DNA of 64,000 nucleotides, taken from NCBI GenBank assembly GCA_000296795.1, contig BAFH01000004.1, positions 1,116,001 to 1,180,000 on the forward strand, given 5' to 3'. Shown here piece after piece: positions 1 to 8,760 of this stretch. The position numbers and the translations under genes are program-made. This DNA comes from Candidatus Jettenia caeni (GTDB lineage: Bacteria; Planctomycetota; Brocadiia; Brocadiales; Brocadiaceae). Under the pieces are notes generated by a model, which searched no databases, was not told the origin of the DNA, and saw only the letters and a list, made by a program, of their open reading frames with translations. How positions within the stretch are numbered: position 1 is the first letter of the stretch; each line of letters opens with the position of its first letter.

Positions 1-14
1 AATCCGAAAAGATT

Positions 15-230
15 ATGGCAAATGAAAAAGTAGAGGGATTCGTAAACAATTTAGGTGGGGTAATGTGCTTTTTTGGGGCTATCGTGTTTGGTATTATGTT
101 CATCGTAGGTGGTGCAAGCCTAATGAAGACTGGTAAGAACTACGTGGTAAAACCATCCGCAGAAGAAGCAACATCCGAGTCTACCTCAACAGAAGAATCC
201 CCCGCAACGGAAACGAGTAAAGAAGAATAA
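15..230 (+). CDS. small hypothetical membrane protein
   Basis: A 71-residue protein with one hydrophobic segment (about residues 14-38, rich in Gly, Phe and Ile) followed by a polar tail rich in Ser, Thr and Glu. The tail composition suggests an exposed, low-complexity region. It lies 26 bp upstream of the next plus-strand gene and is probably cotranscribed with it. I recognise no family. The window starts only 14 bases before it, so its promoter is not visible. Confidence 0.6.
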   Translation: MANEKVEGFVNNLGGVMCFFGAIVFGIMFIVGGASLMKTGKNYVVKPSAEEATSESTSTEESPATETSKEE

Positions 231-256
231 TAAAAACACTTTAAGGATAAAAAACT

Positions 257-856
257 GTGGTTAAAAAGATAGTCTTATTACTATGTACTGTAAGCTTAAT
301 CTCATGCCTGTATGCCATACAGTCAGCTCATGCCGTTTTTCCAAAATTAACGCCGGAACAAGTACAAGAAGCCATTGAATATGGGCAAAAAAACAAAAGT
401 TTGGATATGGTAACTTTCTCAAAAAGCTGGACTGTCTCTTTAGAAAAAGGCAAAGGTTTTGCCACCTTATTTACCCCTTATCATAATATTGCCTATAAGG
501 CGAGAAAATTTGCTGTAGAACATAGAGAATTTACTAATAGAGAAATCCAGGAAGTATTGCAAACTGGAGATTCCCTCTCTTTTTCTGTAACTGTTTATGG
601 CGATGAGTATGATTTTGCATTACATTATTCCGCTATGGTTTACCAAAAGGATACGGTCATACAACCTGAATTCGAATTTATACCGGAAATAGCAGAAGCA
701 AGCGAATCCTGGCCTGACTCACCAAGCTATTTAGCCCGTCTGGTCTTTAAATTTCCCATGAACGATATTGACTTAAACACTTCAATTGCATTTGTTGTGA
801 TGGTTCCGGGCGGAGAAGAAGTTCATTTTCATTTTGATCTGGCAAAAATAAAATAA
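257..856 (+). CDS. hypothetical secreted protein
   Basis: A 199-residue protein that starts with GTG at 257; an AAGGA ribosome-binding site at 243-247 supports this start. Residues 1-26 form a signal peptide (Lys-Lys, hydrophobic core, AHA cleavage site), so it is probably periplasmic or outer-membrane associated. The mature part carries no motif I can name and looks like a mixed alpha/beta domain. Its neighbours are other envelope genes on the same strand. Function unknown. Confidence 0.7.
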   Translation: MVKKIVLLLCTVSLISCLYAIQSAHAVFPKLTPEQVQEAIEYGQKNKSLDMVTFSKSWTVSLEKGKGFATLFTPYHNIAYKARKFAVEHREFTNREIQEVLQTGDSLSFSVTVYGDEYDFALHYSAMVYQKDTVIQPEFEFIPEIAEASESWPDSPSYLARLVFKFPMNDIDLNTSIAFVVMVPGGEEVHFHFDLAKIK

Positions 857-995
857 ATTCCCATTAAACCTTAATCTTCGTGTAATTGGCTTACAGAATA
901 TTATGAGAAGTAATATGAGTTTATCATAATGCCACAAAAGAAGATAAACTAATACACTCCGGCTTATCCCGATAAACAAAAGGAAAATTTCCACA

Positions 996-1748
996 ATGAA
1001 AAAGGTAGATTTTTTAACTTTTCTGATATTATTAGGCTTATCTTCATTCATGGGATGCGCCGGATTTTCTAAAAAAACTATCGAGATTCAAAAAAACCAT
1101 GCAGAACGCCTGGAATCAATCGATAAAAAAATTCAAGAGCATGAGCAAGTATTTTCAAATTTAAATTCATCTGATAAAAACCTCGAAAAACGTATCGAAG
1201 AAGTCTTACGCAAGGTGGCTCATGCAGAAGCAAATTATCTGCAAATTCATTCCATGTTAAAAGCTCTTGATTCAAAAGTAGAAACAGAAAATACTTCCAT
1301 GAAAAATGCTATCTCTGAAGCTCAAAAAAATATAAGCAATTTTGAAAAAATATTAAGCATAATACAGGAAGAGAAAAACGATTTACAGAATCAAATTGTT
1401 ACACTTCAATCCCAAATATCTCATATTACAACAGAAATCGAAGAACATAACAAGCAATCTGTCTCCTTATTTCCATCTCTTACCGAGCAGGGAGGTACGC
1501 CAAATGAAAAGCAAACGGATGAAGAAAAATCAAAAGGGAATAACATTACAGGGTCATTAGTTACACAACAGGAAAAAGAGGCATTGCAAGACTTATTGGA
1601 TAAAGCTCTTGCATTATACAGAAACGAGAATTATGAAGAATCATTGAACACATGGGAAAAAGCGCTTGCCATTGATCCTGAAAATCTTGAGGCAAAACTC
1701 AATATTGAAATTGTAAAGGAAAAAATAAAATCTCTTTCAAAAAACTAG
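996..1748 (+). CDS. lipoprotein with coiled coil and C-terminal TPR
   Basis: A 250-residue protein with a lipoprotein signal peptide ending in a lipobox (FMGC, Cys21). Residues about 30-150 are heptad-like and charged, consistent with a long coiled coil. The C-terminal 55 residues form a TPR-like helical pair (ALYRNENYEESLNTWEKAL, then an AIDPENLEAK turn). The plan resembles periplasmic assembly or scaffold lipoproteins. It is closely related to the next gene, which has the same three-part layout, so the two look like a tandem duplication. The partner is unknown. Confidence 0.8.
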   Translation: MKKVDFLTFLILLGLSSFMGCAGFSKKTIEIQKNHAERLESIDKKIQEHEQVFSNLNSSDKNLEKRIEEVLRKVAHAEANYLQIHSMLKALDSKVETENTSMKNAISEAQKNISNFEKILSIIQEEKNDLQNQIVTLQSQISHITTEIEEHNKQSVSLFPSLTEQGGTPNEKQTDEEKSKGNNITGSLVTQQEKEALQDLLDKALALYRNENYEESLNTWEKALAIDPENLEAKLNIEIVKEKIKSLSKN

Positions 1749-1809
1749 TTGTTCTATTCTCTATTTTAGTATCTGAATACTTCGATATAAAAGCTAAAGG
1801 TAATTAATA

Positions 1810-2556
1810 ATGAAATATTTTTCTTTGATTTTTATAATATTAGCATTAACTTTTCTCCTCACAGGATGCACTGAATTCTCCCGATTTTATACGAAATCAT
1901 CCAAAAATGATGAACGTCTAGCCTTAATCGACCAAAGGATTCTGGAACTCGAACAAGCACTCTCAAATTTAAATGTATCTGATCAGAATCTGGAAAAACG
2001 TATTGGAGAACTCTCACAAAAAATAGATACCAATTACTCAACGCTTCACGAGAGCGTAAACGGCCTTAATGCAAGAGTCGAAAGGAAAGAGCGTTTGCTT
2101 GAAGGAAATCTCTTAGAGGCTCAGAAAAATATTAATAATCTTGAAAATAAATTAGATAAATTGAATGAAATTGAAAAGATAAAAACTGATTTGCAAAATC
2201 AAATTATTGTTCTTTTATCCCAAAGATCAGCTATCACGGGTTCTGAGATAGGAAAACTGAAAGAGACTCAGAAAGAAGAAGGTGGAGATATAATCGCACA
2301 AAGACAAGAGATCATAAACGAGTCGCCCGGGGAATACAAGTTAGAAGAAGTAACAATAAAAGATTCAGATGCTAATCCAAGAATAGCGGAATTACAAAGC
2401 ATGATGGATGAAGCCCTTGCATTATATAGAGGAGGAAATTACGAAGAGTCATTACATAAGTGGGAAGAAATTATCGCTATTGACCCGGAGAATCTTGAGG
2501 CGGAATTTAATATCGAAATTGTAAAGGAAAGAATGAAATTTCTTTCGGGAAAATGA
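1810..2556 (+). CDS. lipoprotein with coiled coil and C-terminal TPR, paralogue
   Basis: A 248-residue paralogue of the preceding gene: lipobox LTGC (Cys20), coiled-coil middle with the shared stretch LSNLNVSDQNLEKRI, and a C-terminal TPR-like unit (ALYRGGNYEESLHKWEEI, AIDPENLEAEFNIEIVKER). The N-terminal and C-terminal modules are conserved between the copies, while the middle has diverged. Only 61 bp separate the two genes, so they probably form one transcript. Both are probably anchored in a membrane by the lipidated Cys. Function unknown. Confidence 0.8.
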   Translation: MKYFSLIFIILALTFLLTGCTEFSRFYTKSSKNDERLALIDQRILELEQALSNLNVSDQNLEKRIGELSQKIDTNYSTLHESVNGLNARVERKERLLEGNLLEAQKNINNLENKLDKLNEIEKIKTDLQNQIIVLLSQRSAITGSEIGKLKETQKEEGGDIIAQRQEIINESPGEYKLEEVTIKDSDANPRIAELQSMMDEALALYRGGNYEESLHKWEEIIAIDPENLEAEFNIEIVKERMKFLSGK

Positions 2557-2614
2557 ATTATTAATTCGCCGCTCAGTAAATAGCCACCCTGTTCATTACC
2601 ACATTTAATCAAAA

Positions 2615-2654
2615 CTGCAAGACTTCACTATTTACTCAGTAAAAAGTCTTGCAG
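2615..2654. terminator. inverted repeat at the convergent gene ends
   Basis: Perfect 11-bp arms (CTGCAAGACTT and AAGTCTTGCAG) are separated by 18 bases. The repeat spans the stop codon of gmhB and lies beyond the end of the convergent lipoprotein gene. It could act as a bidirectional terminator. The loop is long and there is no clear T-run, so the call is weak. Confidence 0.35.
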
Positions 2655-3189
2655 CCTCTAGTAAGTCTTTTACAACATAATCCGTATCTGCTACAGCAAT
2701 AGTAGTATTCTGAGACTCTTTACTATCTTTTATCAATACGCATTTGCATCCGGCATTTTTACCAGCTCGTATATCTACCTCCGAATCACCTATCATAAGA
2801 GACTGCGAAAAATCAATGTGGTATTGCCTTGCAGCTTCAAGAAACATTCCAATTTTGGGTTTTCTACAATCACAGTCTTTCGTGTATTGTTGTATCATTC
2901 CCTCCTTATAATGGGGACAATAATAAATATCATCGATCATAGCCCCTTCGTTTCTCAGAACATCTGTCATTTTTTTATGAATAAGCTCCAGGCATTTTTC
3001 ATCAAAAAACCCTCTTGCTATACCAGATTGATTCGTTATAACAATAACAAGATACCCTTCTTCGTTAAAGAGCCGTATACCTTGCGCAGCATTGGGCAGT
3101 AACAGTAATTGATCAGGAGAATTCAAATAAGGCTTATGGACAATAACAGTGCCATCGCGGTCGAGAAATACAGCCTTCCTTTTTTTCAT
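2632..3189 (-). CDS. gmhB: D-glycero-beta-D-manno-heptose-1,7-bisphosphate 7-phosphatase
   Basis: A 185-residue HAD-superfamily phosphatase. It removes the 7-phosphate of heptose bisphosphate in the ADP-heptose pathway for the LPS inner core. Motif I is FLDRDGT near the N-terminus (nucleophile Asp10, acid Asp12), motif II is the ITNQSG region, and GDSEVDIRAGKNAG near the C-terminus supplies the Mg-binding acids. The Cys/His-rich segment YCPHYKEG...DCDCRKP matches the zinc-binding loop that separates GmhB from other HAD enzymes. The length is normal. It starts 5 bp after gmhA ends and completes the hldE-gmhA-gmhB set. Confidence 0.92.
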   Translation of the reverse strand: MKKRKAVFLDRDGTVIVHKPYLNSPDQLLLLPNAAQGIRLFNEEGYLVIVITNQSGIARGFFDEKCLELIHKKMTDVLRNEGAMIDDIYYCPHYKEGMIQQYTKDCDCRKPKIGMFLEAARQYHIDFSQSLMIGDSEVDIRAGKNAGCKCVLIKDSKESQNTTIAVADTDYVVKDLLEAARLFTE

Positions 3190-3194
3190 TTTAC

Positions 3195-3764
3195 TTATTG
3201 CCTGAAAAGTTCTTTCTCAACAATGGAACACAGAATATGCCCAACAGTAATATGGCATTCTTGTATCCGGGGTGTATTGTTTGAGGGAATTTTTAAACAA
3301 ATATCAGCAATATCTTTTAAGAGACCACCGCTCTCTCCGGTAAACCCGATGGTAATCGCACCGAGGGTTCTTGCAATCTTAACCGCATTCACAATACCTT
3401 TTGAATTTCCACTTGTACTAAAAGCCAAAAGGATATCCCCTTGGGTAATTAAGGCTTCAACTTGCCTGGTGAAACAGGTATCGTAACCAAAATCGTTTGC
3501 AATTGAAGTCATTACTGAACTATCAGTCGTCAAGGCAACGGCAGGGAGTGGTCGCCGGTTTATCTTGAATCTACCCACGAGTTCCCCTGCAATATGCTGG
3601 GCATCTGCTGCACTTCCACCATTACCAATTAAATAGATACGATGATTATTTTTGAATGTCTTAATAATAACATCAGCGATATTCCTAATTACGTTAAGAT
3701 CCGTTGATAATAACGCCTTTTTCGTATCTATACTTTCTTGTAGCTGTATTCCAATATCATCCAT
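3195..3764 (-). CDS. gmhA: sedoheptulose-7-phosphate isomerase (phosphoheptose isomerase)
   Basis: A 189-residue single SIS-domain protein, the first step of ADP-heptose synthesis: sedoheptulose 7-phosphate to D-glycero-D-manno-heptose 7-phosphate. The phosphate-binding loop GNGGSAADAQHIAGEL carries the His and Glu that bind zinc in the family, STSGNS is the second Ser-rich loop, and the C-terminal RIQECHITVGH holds the other expected ligands. The length matches the family. It lies between hldE (86 bp upstream) and gmhB (5 bp downstream). Confidence 0.94.
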   Translation of the reverse strand: MDDIGIQLQESIDTKKALLSTDLNVIRNIADVIIKTFKNNHRIYLIGNGGSAADAQHIAGELVGRFKINRRPLPAVALTTDSSVMTSIANDFGYDTCFTRQVEALITQGDILLAFSTSGNSKGIVNAVKIARTLGAITIGFTGESGGLLKDIADICLKIPSNNTPRIQECHITVGHILCSIVEKELFRQ

Positions 3765-3850
3765 AAATCTTCTTTTTCCTTACCATTCAGATGTCGTATA
3801 TCTTTACTCTTCATTTTCTTTTTAGCGTAGTATTAACCATGCATAATTTT

Positions 3851-5350
3851 TCATGATTCAGTTTCGTGGTATCTATCAATTATCCTGGAAACGATATTGG
3901 TAGTTGAAACATCTTTTACGAAAGGCGCAAAGATAACTTTTCCTCCGTAGGATTCAACAAATTCCTTGCCTACTATTCCGGCATTTTTCCAATCTTCTCC
4001 CTTTACGAGTATATCCGGCCGAATAGCTGAAATAAGATTCAATGGTGTTTGCTCATCAAAAAGAACTACATAAGTTATATCTTCCAATGCAGCGAGTATT
4101 TTAGCACGTTCTCTTTCAGAAATAAAAGGGCGACTAGGGCCTTTCAGGGATTTTACTGAACAGTCCGTATTTAATCCTACCACAAGCAAGTCGCCTTGCT
4201 TCCGGGCAAATCTAAGATATTCAATATGCCCGATATGTAATATATCAAAGCATCCATTGGTAAAAACAATCTTATCGTTTTTCTTTCTATGTTCGTTCAA
4301 AATACTTACCAGTATATCAATATCTTTAATTTTGTTCGATAGTTGATTTCTTCCGTTTATAAGTTCACTCACAATTTCACTCTTGCTGACCGGAGTTGCG
4401 CCAATCTTTTCCACCTCTATTCCTGCTGCAATGTTTGCAACCGGAGCAGCGTCTTCAAAACTATAACCACTTCCGACTATCATGCCGAATATACTGAGCA
4501 CCATATCGCCAGCTCCTGTTACGTCAAATACCGTACGCGGAATAGTTGGTATAACCCTTCCGCCCCTATTTTTGTGGTATAAAAACATACCATCTTTATC
4601 AAGGGTAATAACACAATATTCCAGTGAAAGACCCGAAAGAAGCTTTTCTGCCGCCTGATTAAGATTATCCTTATCGATTATCTTTATTCCTGTGGCAAGC
4701 TCAGTCTCATTCCTATTCGGAGTTATAGCAGTAAAACCTTCGTAGCAGGCATAATCGCTTACAAGTTTGGGGTCTGCAATCACAATCTTTCTATATTTAT
4801 TACAAAGCTTTACAATCGTTTGCAAAAATGAGTGAGAAAGTAATCCTTTATTCATATCAGAAACCAGAACAATATCACATATTTGTATGGTTTTATTTAC
4901 ATAAGCGTTCAATTGCGCTTCTATTTCTGAGGCTATTGTATGGATCTTCTCATAATCAACCCGTAGTAACTGTTGCACTCCCTTACCGGCTGTTTGTAAG
5001 TGTCCCATAAACCGTGTCTTCAGAGTAGTTGGCCGGCTTTTATCGATAATAATGCCTGTAGTATGAACTCCCATATTCTTAAAAATGTCCAAAAGGATAT
5101 TTCCATGAGTATCGTTACCGATAATTCCGCAGACAAATACTTCTGCACCTAACGTTTGAAGATTGCTTACAACACTTCCGGCCCCGCCTGCCCGAATATC
5201 TTCTGAAGAAACATTAATAACCGGTATAGGAGCTTCTTGTGAGATACGCCTTACCTCACCCCATACATACTTATCGAGCATCAGATCTCCAATAACTAAT
5301 ATCTTGGGAGAACCCAGATTTGAGATAATATTGAGCAGATTATCCATCAA
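3851..5350 (-). CDS. hldE: bifunctional heptose-7-phosphate kinase / heptose-1-phosphate adenylyltransferase
   Basis: A 499-residue fusion. Residues about 10-330 are a PfkB/ribokinase-type kinase (early GAGSVVSNLQTLGAEV, anion-hole motif DVTGAGDMV with the catalytic Asp near 281). Residues about 355-490 are a nucleotidyltransferase with the HxGH signature in GCFDILHIGHIEYL. Together they phosphorylate heptose 7-phosphate at C1 and later attach AMP to give ADP-heptose. The length is normal for full-length HldE. Only 26 bp separate it from the response regulator upstream, so the two-component genes and heptose genes may share a transcript. Confidence 0.95.
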   Translation of the reverse strand: MMDNLLNIISNLGSPKILVIGDLMLDKYVWGEVRRISQEAPIPVINVSSEDIRAGGAGSVVSNLQTLGAEVFVCGIIGNDTHGNILLDIFKNMGVHTTGIIIDKSRPTTLKTRFMGHLQTAGKGVQQLLRVDYEKIHTIASEIEAQLNAYVNKTIQICDIVLVSDMNKGLLSHSFLQTIVKLCNKYRKIVIADPKLVSDYACYEGFTAITPNRNETELATGIKIIDKDNLNQAAEKLLSGLSLEYCVITLDKDGMFLYHKNRGGRVIPTIPRTVFDVTGAGDMVLSIFGMIVGSGYSFEDAAPVANIAAGIEVEKIGATPVSKSEIVSELINGRNQLSNKIKDIDILVSILNEHRKKNDKIVFTNGCFDILHIGHIEYLRFARKQGDLLVVGLNTDCSVKSLKGPSRPFISERERAKILAALEDITYVVLFDEQTPLNLISAIRPDILVKGEDWKNAGIVGKEFVESYGGKVIFAPFVKDVSTTNIVSRIIDRYHETES

Positions 5351-5376
5351 CGTAAAACTCCTGTAAAAATAATATT

Positions 5377-6024
5377 TTATAAAACTTTACTATCCTGGTT
5401 ATTCTGTATTACCGTATCATCAACTTCTTCATCCAGGAAGTAAGATATTTTAATATTGAGAGAAGAGGATAACTTATCAAGGGTCATAAGGGAGGCTGCT
5501 ATTTGCCCATTTTCAATCTGAGATAACAGACTCGGCGACAAACCTGTGCGATCTGCCAATTGCTTCTGGGTAATTTTTTTACTTTTTCTTATAGATTTAA
5601 GCTTTTTCCCTACAGAACTTTTGAGCTTATCTTTTGAGCTACCAATAAGGCAATATGTCTTTTGTGCAGTATTGAGTGCTTTTCGTAAATCGTTTAAATC
5701 GAATGGCTTCTTTAAATAGTCAAATGCGTCGAGTTTCGTAGTCTCAACCGCAGTCTTAAAAGAAGGATATCCTGTTAGGATAATAACACAAATATTGCTG
5801 TGTTTCGCTTTAATCTCTTTCAGTAATTCCGTACCACTTATTTGTGGCATCTTCAAATCTAATATAACAATATGGAACCTTTCCTGCTCTAAGGCTGATA
5901 AGGTATCCATCGGTTTTGTTATACCTTTCGTGATGTATCCTTCGTCAGACAGGAATTTCGTTAAATATAAGTTATAGTCTTTATCGTCATCTACAACTAA
6001 TATCTTTATTCCTCTATCCATCAA
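5377..6024 (-). CDS. response regulator, REC domain fused to XRE-type helix-turn-helix
   Basis: A 215-residue protein. Residues 5-120 are a receiver domain with acidic pocket Asp12-Asp14, phospho-acceptor Asp56 (VILDLKMP), Thr84 and Lys106. Residues about 137-200 are a Cro/CI (XRE) helix-turn-helix (KITQKQLADRTGLSPSLLSQ). Most response regulators use OmpR, NarL or Fis output domains, so XRE is a less common choice. It overlaps the 3' end of the upstream kinase gene by 11 bp, indicating translational coupling and a cognate pair. Its target is unknown; the heptose operon immediately downstream is the natural candidate. Confidence 0.88.
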   Translation of the reverse strand: MMDRGIKILVVDDDKDYNLYLTKFLSDEGYITKGITKPMDTLSALEQERFHIVILDLKMPQISGTELLKEIKAKHSNICVIILTGYPSFKTAVETTKLDAFDYLKKPFDLNDLRKALNTAQKTYCLIGSSKDKLKSSVGKKLKSIRKSKKITQKQLADRTGLSPSLLSQIENGQIAASLMTLDKLSSSLNIKISYFLDEEVDDTVIQNNQDSKVL

Positions 6025-8377
6025 CCGTCACCTTTCCAAAATCTATTGGTAAATTGATATCAAAGGTAGTGCCTCTACCTACCTTACTTTTAACACAAAT
6101 GGTACCATGATGTCTTTCTATGATTCCGTAGGTAATAGACAATCCGAGTCCCGTCCCTTTCCCTACTTCTTTCGTTGTAAAGAAGGGATCAAAGACTTTT
6201 GATAGATGATCTTCAGAAATACCTTCTCCGGTATCTTTAAAACTAATCGTGATCATCTTTTTATCTTTTTGGACTGTTGTTATTGAAATAGTATCGCCAC
6301 GTTCTGTAGCATCATCAGCATTAATCAATAAATTCATAAATACCTGTTGTAATTGTTCTGCAAAACCACTGATCTTTGGTAAAGATGAGGACAGTCTTAA
6401 AACGATATTTTTATCTTTTGCAGTAAACTGTTCAATAATAAGGGCAACCGTATTCTTTATTAATTCATTGATATGAACAGGTTTTGGCTGCTCATTTCCC
6501 TCAAAGTGAGATAATTCAAGCAAGGAATCGACGGTTTTCTCTATACGCTTTGTTACTTTTTGCATAGTCTTAAATTCTTTTACGTTTTCCTTCGTAAAGG
6601 AATTATTCCTTTCGAGAAAGCCCTGTATCATACCGGAAAGGATAGCAAGAGGTGTGTTGATTTCGTGAGCAACACCGGCTGCAAGTCTCCCAATTGAGAT
6701 CAACCTATCTGAGTGTATGAGCTGCTGTTGAAGCTTTTTCTGTTTTTCTTCCACCTGCTTTTTATTCGTAATATCCTGAATCAACTCCAGTACCTGCACA
6801 ACTTTTCCATCCTTATCAAAAATAGGCGAACTAATTACATTACAAAACTTTTTCTTGTGATGGTTATAAATAACCCGCTCAATTTGATTTATTTTTCCTG
6901 TCTCAAACACCTTAATCGAAGGGCAATCCACAGGCGGAGACTGGAGATGACAATAGGTATCGAAACAGGTATGGTTTACTATATCCTTTCCTAAAGGATG
7001 ATGCTCGATTAACCGTTTATTCGCCCAGCATATTTTATTATCTCTGTTAATTACAAAAAGATCAGCGCCTATTTCACTCACAATATTATCGAGCTTTTTC
7101 TTTTCCTCTTTTAATTCCGTTTCGAGATTCTTCCTTTTCGTTATATCCCGGAAGTGTGCCAGCAGATATAAAATATTCCCCTCTTCTTTCACAACGGTCA
7201 TATCTAATTCCATCACTAAAATCTGTTGATGTTTACTAATAACTTCAATTTCTGTTGTTGGAACCTTGCTGTTGACTGCAAGAGCAAGAAGCTCTGCAAC
7301 CAATTTTTTTGATGTCTCAGGCAAGAAATCATAAACGTATTTACCCAAAAGTTCTTCCATTTTGTAGCCAATAATTTCTTCTTCACGCTGGTTTATCGTA
7401 AGAATCTTTCCATGAAGATCTATCATTACCATAGAATCCGCGGCATGATTAAATAAAGTCTTATAGCGCTCTTCTGATGCTTTAATACGGTTAAACAGCT
7501 TTGTATTTTCAAGGGCAATGGCAAGCTGTGGCGCTATTTGCCAGAGATAATAGTTACATTGCTCATTAAAACTATTTACCTTTTCACTGCCAAAGGCAAT
7601 AGCGCCAAGCACCTTTCCTTTATAGGTAAGGGGAAATCCACAGCGCGAATGTATTCCTTCTTTATAGAGAACTTTATCCGTCCAAAAACGGACTTTTTTT
7701 GTATCGTTGACAATAACAGGTTCTCCTGTTTTAATAATCTCTTCCAAAAGGCTGCCAGACATTGGAAAAGATTCACCTTCACCAATCTCACTGAAATTAT
7801 AGGTTTTTGTTAATGCAAATACCTGGAACCAATGTCCTTGTTCATTGGAAATAATTATGCAGGCGCGGTCAAATGGTATAACCTTTTTCAACTCACCGCA
7901 TACCGTTGAAAAGCTTTCTCTTATATCAAGGCTAGTGGCTATCGTCTTATTGATATTACTAATAATTTCTTTGTCTATAAGTGTTTTTTTGAGACTGGCC
8001 TCTAACTGCTGCTTATACAGCGCCTTTTCAATGGTCTTTTTTAAATAATCCGGATCAAACGGCTTCAGGATATAGTCAACGGTTTCCAGACACAGGGTAT
8101 TTATCACCGCCTTTATCTTATTTTGATCAATCATAACAAGTATGATGGCATCAGATGAGGCTTCTTTAATTTTATTTATAAGCGAGATTTCACTAACGTC
8201 TTGCAATCTTAAGTCAAATAAAATTAAATCAACTTCATGTTTTTCAAGGATATGAACAGCAGCATCGCTGCCAGATACCACGTAAACATGATATCCATTC
8301 TCCTCCAAAAGGCCTTTGAGTGATACACACATCAGCTTATCGTCATCAATGATGAGTATATTGTGTCTCTTATTCAT
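6014..8377 (-). CDS. hybrid sensor histidine kinase, REC-GAF-PAS-PAS-HisKA-HATPase
   Basis: A 787-residue kinase with no evident membrane segment, so probably cytoplasmic. Order: N-terminal receiver (phospho-acceptor Asp55, Lys105), GAF (about 140-295), PAS (300-415), PAS (425-540), HisKA with phospho-acceptor His571 in AAGVAHEINTPLAIL, and HATPase with the G box GKGTGLGLS. The second PAS has a Cys cluster (Cys471, Cys476, Cys485 followed by Pro), which may bind a metal or sense redox. The N-terminal receiver suggests that another kinase feeds into it. Partner: the REC-XRE regulator that overlaps its end. Confidence 0.92.
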   Translation of the reverse strand: MNKRHNILIIDDDKLMCVSLKGLLEENGYHVYVVSGSDAAVHILEKHEVDLILFDLRLQDVSEISLINKIKEASSDAIILVMIDQNKIKAVINTLCLETVDYILKPFDPDYLKKTIEKALYKQQLEASLKKTLIDKEIISNINKTIATSLDIRESFSTVCGELKKVIPFDRACIIISNEQGHWFQVFALTKTYNFSEIGEGESFPMSGSLLEEIIKTGEPVIVNDTKKVRFWTDKVLYKEGIHSRCGFPLTYKGKVLGAIAFGSEKVNSFNEQCNYYLWQIAPQLAIALENTKLFNRIKASEERYKTLFNHAADSMVMIDLHGKILTINQREEEIIGYKMEELLGKYVYDFLPETSKKLVAELLALAVNSKVPTTEIEVISKHQQILVMELDMTVVKEEGNILYLLAHFRDITKRKNLETELKEEKKKLDNIVSEIGADLFVINRDNKICWANKRLIEHHPLGKDIVNHTCFDTYCHLQSPPVDCPSIKVFETGKINQIERVIYNHHKKKFCNVISSPIFDKDGKVVQVLELIQDITNKKQVEEKQKKLQQQLIHSDRLISIGRLAAGVAHEINTPLAILSGMIQGFLERNNSFTKENVKEFKTMQKVTKRIEKTVDSLLELSHFEGNEQPKPVHINELIKNTVALIIEQFTAKDKNIVLRLSSSLPKISGFAEQLQQVFMNLLINADDATERGDTISITTVQKDKKMITISFKDTGEGISEDHLSKVFDPFFTTKEVGKGTGLGLSITYGIIERHHGTICVKSKVGRGTTFDINLPIDFGKVTVDG

Positions 8378-8760
8378 TTAAAACGTAGTCCGTGATGTTT
8401 ATAAATATCGAACTTATGAAAACTTATTAATGTCGGCTATCTTAATACCGTAGAAAAACTATGTCAAGCAGAAAGCATGATTGTTCAAGTTGCGATATAC
8501 GGAATAACCTCTGAATTAAAAACTATCTTATAAAAATAAATTATGATATATTTTATAAGCGTGCCAAATAACAATATTTTAATATAGAAAGGAAGGAAAA
8601 TATACGGGAAATAAAATTTTTAAGGTAAAAATGTCGCCTGGCATATCTATTGGAGTGGCTACACTATAACTATAAGTCCGAAATTTTACCTGCTATCTTA
8701 AGTCTGAAAAATTTCCCTATTTACGGTTACTTCTCAAATCTAACCTATGAGGACATCTTA
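8378..8760. other. divergent intergenic region
   Basis: This AT-rich stretch lies between the minus-strand kinase gene and the plus-strand persulfide dioxygenase. It must hold both promoters. I see no clear operator, hairpin or RNA gene. An upstream in-frame ATG at 8650 would extend the dioxygenase by 37 residues, but those residues have no family support. Confidence 0.5.

Noticed and set aside
782-1051. An 89-codon minus-strand frame across the start of the first lipoprotein gene
   Set aside because: It is antisense to two better supported genes and has no motif.
8650-8760. N-terminal extension of the persulfide dioxygenase from the upstream ATG
   Set aside because: The extra 37 residues do not match ETHE1 proteins, and a good ribosome-binding site precedes ATG 8761.
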